The notes below the pieces were generated by a model. It worked only from the letters and a program-made list of their open reading frames with translations. It was not told the DNA's origin and ran no database searches. Below, piece by piece: positions 59,736-64,000 of a stretch of 64,000 nucleotides of DNA; position 1 is the stretch's first letter; every line of letters starts with the position of its first letter. Source of the DNA: Atriophallophorus winterbourni (lineage: Eukaryota; Platyhelminthes; Trematoda; Plagiorchiida; Microphallidae); contig JACCGJ010000584.1 of NCBI GenBank assembly GCA_013407085.1, positions 120,448-184,447 on the forward strand, read 5' to 3'. The translations under genes were made by a program, and so were the position numbers.

Positions 59736-61257
59736 ATGAAACAATCTGATGTTCGCGAAATGTGCGTCGTCAGTGGTAAGGTCAAATCTGTCATGTGTCA
59801 AAACTGTTCCCACAAATGTCACGCAAAATGTGACAGCATTGACCCTGGATGCGCTATCGATCCTGATGGGTGAAAACATGCCTGGTGTAAGCTACGTGTG
59901 CAAAAGTTGTCGAGCTAAACCAAACGCAGATTTAACTGCTCGAACAAGTGTTGCGCAAAGCAACCTGGATGATCGGATGCTGAGCTTAGAGCTTATCATA
60001 CAAACGTTGAAGACATCGGTAGAGACTCAAAATTCTCAGTTTGCCAGTATGTTTTTCGATAAATCGGAAACCACTGACGGTAATACCAGTCAGATAAACG
60101 CTAAATCTTCGATCTTTCAACACGAATGTTCAGCTGTTGCAAATGTGCCGGAGTGTCTTGAGGAGCGTCCTTTTCATCAAAAGGCCACCTTTACAAATGC
60201 GACTGTTAAAGGCCTGTCTGCCCAAAACATCCCTGGTCCGCAAAAAGATACGAAGCCAAAGCCACCTGCTCACCCGAAGGATCAGCGAAAACCCTCAGGT
60301 TCAAAACCAAAAGTCATCGTGCAAAACACTCCCAAAGTGGACACTATAGGTATTCGATCTAAGGTAGTTGAAACGTCCAGCAACCAGCGAAAGCGCCAAA
60401 CACACAGTGTACATTCAGTCCATGGACTAAGCGTGATTTGCACCAACGTAAAGGAAACGAGTGCCACCTTACTAGGGGACAGGCTAAAGCACGATAAAGA
60501 AGAATGGAAAAGGTTGTGCAACAACATGGACTTGGAGCCAGTTGAACCACTATCATTGATACGACTAAGTCGTAAACCTACTTCTTCAAATCTGGACCAG
60601 CCAAGATTGCTTAGAATCACGGTTCGCTCTGAAAGGGATCTTGAAAACATCTTACTATCCGCTTTTCTCCTGCGTAAGGAGCGTTCAGAGACCACTGCAA
60701 GGATCTTTGCTGATGTGCCCTGGTGGGAAAGGGCCCGAAAGGACCAGCAACAAAACCAAACGAAACAGAGGGATGATCGAAGTATAATCCTTTTGGGAGT
60801 TCCAGAAGCTGATGAAGCAACTGATAAAGCGGTGCAGCGCAAACACGATCAGTTACAATGGAGATTCCTCAGTGATATACTTGGTTTGCATGATGTAGCT
60901 GTGACGGACACGTTCCGCATCCCCAAATCTACGAATTATAAGGGCATCGGTCCTAAGCCCCTTAAAATAACGTTCTTGCGTAATGATATGTTGAACACGG
61001 TCAAAACTCGTTGGGAAAATGGCCGCAGAATAATCCCGCGAGAAATTAGACTAGGTGCATCGAAACACCATATTGGAAAGATAGATGCACCACTAAGTTC
61101 AATAGAAACACTACCAAGTCAATCAGTTGTTGACGTGTCAGAAACAATTTCAGCCGATACGATAGATCACTGTATTCCAACAGTACAACCCCAAAACGAT
61201 CAAGCATCCCTGCAAGCAAAAAACCTTCAGTTGCCGACTCTGGAGGAGTCGGCCTAA
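59736..61257 (+). pseudogene. CR1-like ORF1 protein with PHD-like finger, single frameshift
   Basis: Starts MKQSDVREMCVVSGKVK and reads a Cys/His cluster (MCQNCSHKCHAKC) up to DPDG at about 59866, then meets TGA. One base later the frame continues ENMPGVSYVCKSCRAK, completing the finger, and stays open to the stop at 61255-61257. So a single extra G in a GGG run (near 59869-59871) breaks an otherwise complete ORF. The 3' half carries RSIILLGVPEADEATDKAV and RPLKI-like blocks (FRIPKSTNYKGIGPKPLKIT), the RRM/transposase_22-like RNA-binding fold of ORF1 proteins. The other frame before 59866 is not the real N-terminus. Confidence 0.82.
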
Positions 61258-61319
61258 CATATATTCTGCACTCCACTAGCCTTCTTCCCCACACCCCATC
61301 CTTGTTGAGAAAAACAACT

Positions 61320-64000
61320 ATGAAATGCATCTACACCAACGCACAATGTCTCGGAAACAAAATCGGTGAACTGCGTGCAGTTTTTCTGAGATGTTCACCA
61401 GACATCATCGCCGTAACGGAAACGTGGCTGCAGACTCAGCAAACAAATAGTGAACTAGAATTACCAGGAATGTCACTTATTCGTCATGACCGTGAAACCA
61501 GAGGAGGAGGAGTAGCTTTGTATTATAGCCAAAACCTTCTGTGCCGTGAGATTACGGATCCAGACATCGTGTTACTGGATACACTCTGGTGCTCAATCCG
61601 ACTAGCTAACGGCGAAGACTGTGTTTTGGGAGTAGTATATCGCCCACCGTCTGCACAGGAAACTTACAATCTGGCCCTACTGGATAAAATTCGCATGGTT
61701 ACTTCCAGATACACTTGTGGATTTTTGATTATGGGTGACTTCAATTTACCGAATCTGCAGAGCAGCACCATTTACCCAGAACACTCCCTCGAGCGCGCAT
61801 TCAGTGAGTTGTTTGACGATATTCCTCTTTATAACCACATTACATGTAATACCCGATACCGCGGAAACGATTTACCCTCACTCTTAGATCTCGTTCTGAC
61901 AAGCAATGAACATGACATTGATAACGTTGCTTACGAAAGTCCACTGGGACTAAGTGATCACGTCGTCATCCAGTTTGACTATCTGTTTGAAGCTGTAAGA
62001 ACAAATGATGCCCGTAAAAGAGTTAGGCGGATCAACACTATGGCGTTGAGTGATGCTCTGAAAAACACGTTTAACTGCCAACCGGAAACCAGCAACGTAC
62101 ATGACTTTTGGATATGGCTAATATCTAATCTCAAAAGTTCAATCGAAGTGAGCTCCGAATTTGTCCTCAGGAACTCAAGAAAAAACTTTGAATTTAAATT
62201 AAGAAGCCGAACTCGTAAGTGGTTAACGGTACGAAACATTGCTTGGCGACACCATCGGCAAAACCCATCATCCGAGACCTGGGAAACATTCCGTTTACTG
62301 CGGAACAAAGTAAACAAATTTGTCATCCAAGACAAGTTGTGCTTCCAAGAAGTGATATCAAGCATGATGGAGCGAAACCCCAAAATACTATATCGTATGG
62401 TTAACGATCAAGCTAAGGTGAAACCTGGAGTAGCGTCCGTGAACACATCAGCTGGACCAACAACAACTGCAGCAGAAACTGCTGATGCTTTAGCCACGTT
62501 TTATTCATCGGTATTCAACCCGATAGAACATGCAATAAACAGCCCAAATCCAACACTTTCAAACACGGTTGCCCTAAGTGAAATAAGTGTCACTGAGAAA
62601 CGCGTCCTCCAAGGTTTATTTAATCTTAAAACCGGAAAGTCTCCTGGGGCCGACGGAATAACCCCGAAAATATTGAAGCAATTTGCGAGTTTGGTATACA
62701 AACCACTCACTTACTTGTTCGAGCAAACACTGGCAAGTGGAGTGATTCCTACAGATTGGAAACGAGGAATAATTTCTCCAATTTACAAAGGTGGAAATCG
62801 CTCCGATGTTTCCAATTACCGACCCGTTACTCTGTTACCAGTGATTTCAAAATTACTTGAGCGACTCATTGTTGACGATCTAATGAAACACTTCGAGAAT
62901 AATCAGTTGCTTTCGAGGAACCAGCATGGATTCAGACGAAATTATTCCTGTTTGTCTAATTTACTGGTAACGCTAGATGATTGGACAAAATCGGTAGATA
63001 AAGGACAAGCAATACACGCGTGCTACTTAGATATTTCAAAAGCATTCGATCGTGTTGACCATTCCCTACTACTGCAGAAGCTTGAAAGGCTTGGTATCAC
63101 TGGAAAGTTGCTGAATTGGCTAAATGACTACCTAACAAATCGCACTAACCAGGTACGTGTTGATGGTGCATTATCCAAACCAATCGCAGCAACTAGCGGA
63201 GTTCCCCAAGGTTCAGTCCTTGGTCCGATCCTCTTTCTGGTTTATGTCAATGAAATACCGGAAATTGTTAGATGTAACATTTCGTTATTTGCGGACGACA
63301 TAAAGATTTGGCGCAGCATTCGTAGTCCAGAAGACTGTCTGCTATTACAAAAGGATCTTGATACGCTTCACAGCTGGTCGTTGAAGAACAAACTGCCGTT
63401 TAACTTCAACAAACGCAGGATCATGAATGTGGGGAATCGAGTAGAGTTCACATATCACATAGGTTCGCATGTCCTTGAAAATTGCAGTGAAGAAAAAGAT
63501 TTGGGTGTCTGGATATGCTCCAGTTTAAAAACATCACTTCAAACTAACAGTGCTTTTAAAAAAGCAACACGCGTTCTTAATCTACTCAAACGTGTATTTG
63601 GGAAATTTTCGCCCAAGATATTCCCAAGGATCATGAATACATACTTGAGACCAGTCATGGAATACGGTGTGCAGTCATGGTCTCCGTGGCTCAACAGGGA
63701 TGTGGAACTTATGCAGCGAATCTATCACCGCTCAACGAAACTAGTTCTCAGCATCCGAAACAAACCATATAAAGAAAGGATAGCTCAAATGAATCTGTTC
63801 GATTTTCCCTATCGACGAATCAGAGGAGACCTTATCTTACTATACAAAACTTTTCATACCCCGAACCATCCCTTACAGGATTTATTCACGCGAAGGGATT
63901 CGAGGAATTATCGGACCCATGAATATGTGCTGGTCGTACCCCATTCCCGTCTGAACTGTAGAAGGTATTTTTACTCTGTCCGTGTCTGTTTCACTTGGAA
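61320..64000 (+). CDS. CR1-like ORF2: endonuclease-reverse transcriptase (partial at window end)
   Basis: An open frame of 893 complete codons with no stop, running past 64000. The endonuclease motifs are complete: YTNAQCLGNKIGEL, IIAVTETWL, VVYRPPS, IMGDFNLPN, SLLDLVLTS, LSDHVVI. The RT motifs are also complete: SPGADGI, RGIISPIYKGGNRSDVSNYR, NQHGFRRNYSC, CYLDISKAFDRVDHSLLL, SGVPQGSVLGPILFLVYVNE, LFADDIKIWR (catalytic ADD intact), EKDLGVWI, RPVMEYGVQSWSPWL and RRIRGDLILLYK. It would copy its RNA onto nicked genomic DNA. ATG 61320 is 62 nt after the ORF1 stop. All catalytic residues I can check are present, so it may encode a working enzyme. Confidence 0.92.
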   Translation, partial: MKCIYTNAQCLGNKIGELRAVFLRCSPDIIAVTETWLQTQQTNSELELPGMSLIRHDRETRGGGVALYYSQNLLCREITDPDIVLLDTLWCSIRLANGEDCVLGVVYRPPSAQETYNLALLDKIRMVTSRYTCGFLIMGDFNLPNLQSSTIYPEHSLERAFSELFDDIPLYNHITCNTRYRGNDLPSLLDLVLTSNEHDIDNVAYESPLGLSDHVVIQFDYLFEAVRTNDARKRVRRINTMALSDALKNTFNCQPETSNVHDFWIWLISNLKSSIEVSSEFVLRNSRKNFEFKLRSRTRKWLTVRNIAWRHHRQNPSSETWETFRLLRNKVNKFVIQDKLCFQEVISSMMERNPKILYRMVNDQAKVKPGVASVNTSAGPTTTAAETADALATFYSSVFNPIEHAINSPNPTLSNTVALSEISVTEKRVLQGLFNLKTGKSPGADGITPKILKQFASLVYKPLTYLFEQTLASGVIPTDWKRGIISPIYKGGNRSDVSNYRPVTLLPVISKLLERLIVDDLMKHFENNQLLSRNQHGFRRNYSCLSNLLVTLDDWTKSVDKGQAIHACYLDISKAFDRVDHSLLLQKLERLGITGKLLNWLNDYLTNRTNQVRVDGALSKPIAATSGVPQGSVLGPILFLVYVNEIPEIVRCNISLFADDIKIWRSIRSPEDCLLLQKDLDTLHSWSLKNKLPFNFNKRRIMNVGNRVEFTYHIGSHVLENCSEEKDLGVWICSSLKTSLQTNSAFKKATRVLNLLKRVFGKFSPKIFPRIMNTYLRPVMEYGVQSWSPWLNRDVELMQRIYHRSTKLVLSIRNKPYKERIAQMNLFDFPYRRIRGDLILLYKTFHTPNHPLQDLFTRRDSRNYRTHEYVLVVPHSRLNCRRYFYSVRVCFTW

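Larger units (their letters stand above)
59255..64000 (+). mobile_element. Young CR1-like non-LTR element, two ORFs, runs off window
   Basis: ORF1 (59736-61257, one frameshift) and ORF2 (61320 to beyond 64000, open) on the plus strand, separated by 62 nt. 59255-59735 is probably 5' UTR; its left limit is not defined. The 3' end is outside the window. The best-preserved retroelement here. Confidence 0.88.

Noticed and set aside
59749..59868. ORF1 N-terminus starting MFAKCASSVV
   Set aside because: Wrong frame upstream of the frameshift; the finger Cys/His residues are encoded one frame over from 59736.
60282..60842. 186-codon minus-strand frame
   Set aside because: Shadow of the ORF1 coding strand; no motif and no independent start context.

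Overview
The window is eukaryotic, AT-rich and intron-containing. Short 5' introns (32 and 36 nt in the MOB4 gene), introns that lengthen towards the 3' end, and dense CR1-like, RTE-like and Penelope-like retroelements fit a parasitic flatworm (Platyhelminthes, probably a trematode). This is an inference from gene architecture; the species cannot be fixed from sequence alone. A 1000-N scaffold gap lies at 32973-33972.

Four host genes can be rebuilt exon by exon with consistent splice phases and no internal stops: a MEAK7/EAK-7-like TLDc protein (+, 13552-22505, 7 exons, 377 aa), an F-box/leucine-rich-repeat protein (+, 24480-28697, 3 exons, 516 aa), the striatin-complex protein MOB4/phocein (-, 31181-35749, 5 exons, 219 aa) and the mitochondrial persulfide dioxygenase ETHE1 (+, 48918-58023, 4 exons, 239 aa). 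They are unrelated housekeeping or signalling genes; nothing suggests a functional cluster.

Most of the rest is mobile DNA. 480-4520 is a decayed RTE-like element on the minus strand. 5.5-11.3 kb holds CR1-like copies, one with a clean in-frame loss of the reverse transcriptase FADD box. 11.7-13.4 kb is a Penelope-like element (RT plus GIY-YIG) that landed inside a SINE-like repeat. That repeat, about 240 bp with a (CATA)n tail, recurs at least a dozen times. 36.7-38.1 kb holds an RTE fragment, a roughly 680-bp GATA microsatellite and a 75-bp tandem repeat. 39.4-45.0 kb is a stack of four nested or head-to-tail CR1-like copies. The last ETHE1 intron (5.3 kb) carries SINE copies, an RTE remnant and a nearly perfect 125-bp inverted repeat whose two arms each encode a hammerhead-ribozyme fold, as in Penelope-like terminal repeats. 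58.5-59.3 kb is a MULE-type DNA transposon relic with 134-bp terminal inverted repeats. From about 59.7 kb to the window end is the youngest-looking CR1-like element, with an uninterrupted EN-RT reading frame running off the edge.

The most interesting items are the paired hammerhead motifs, the 15-bp target-site-duplicated insertion inside a SINE copy, the tail-targeted CR1 stack, and the near-intact CR1 element disabled by what looks like one extra G in ORF1.
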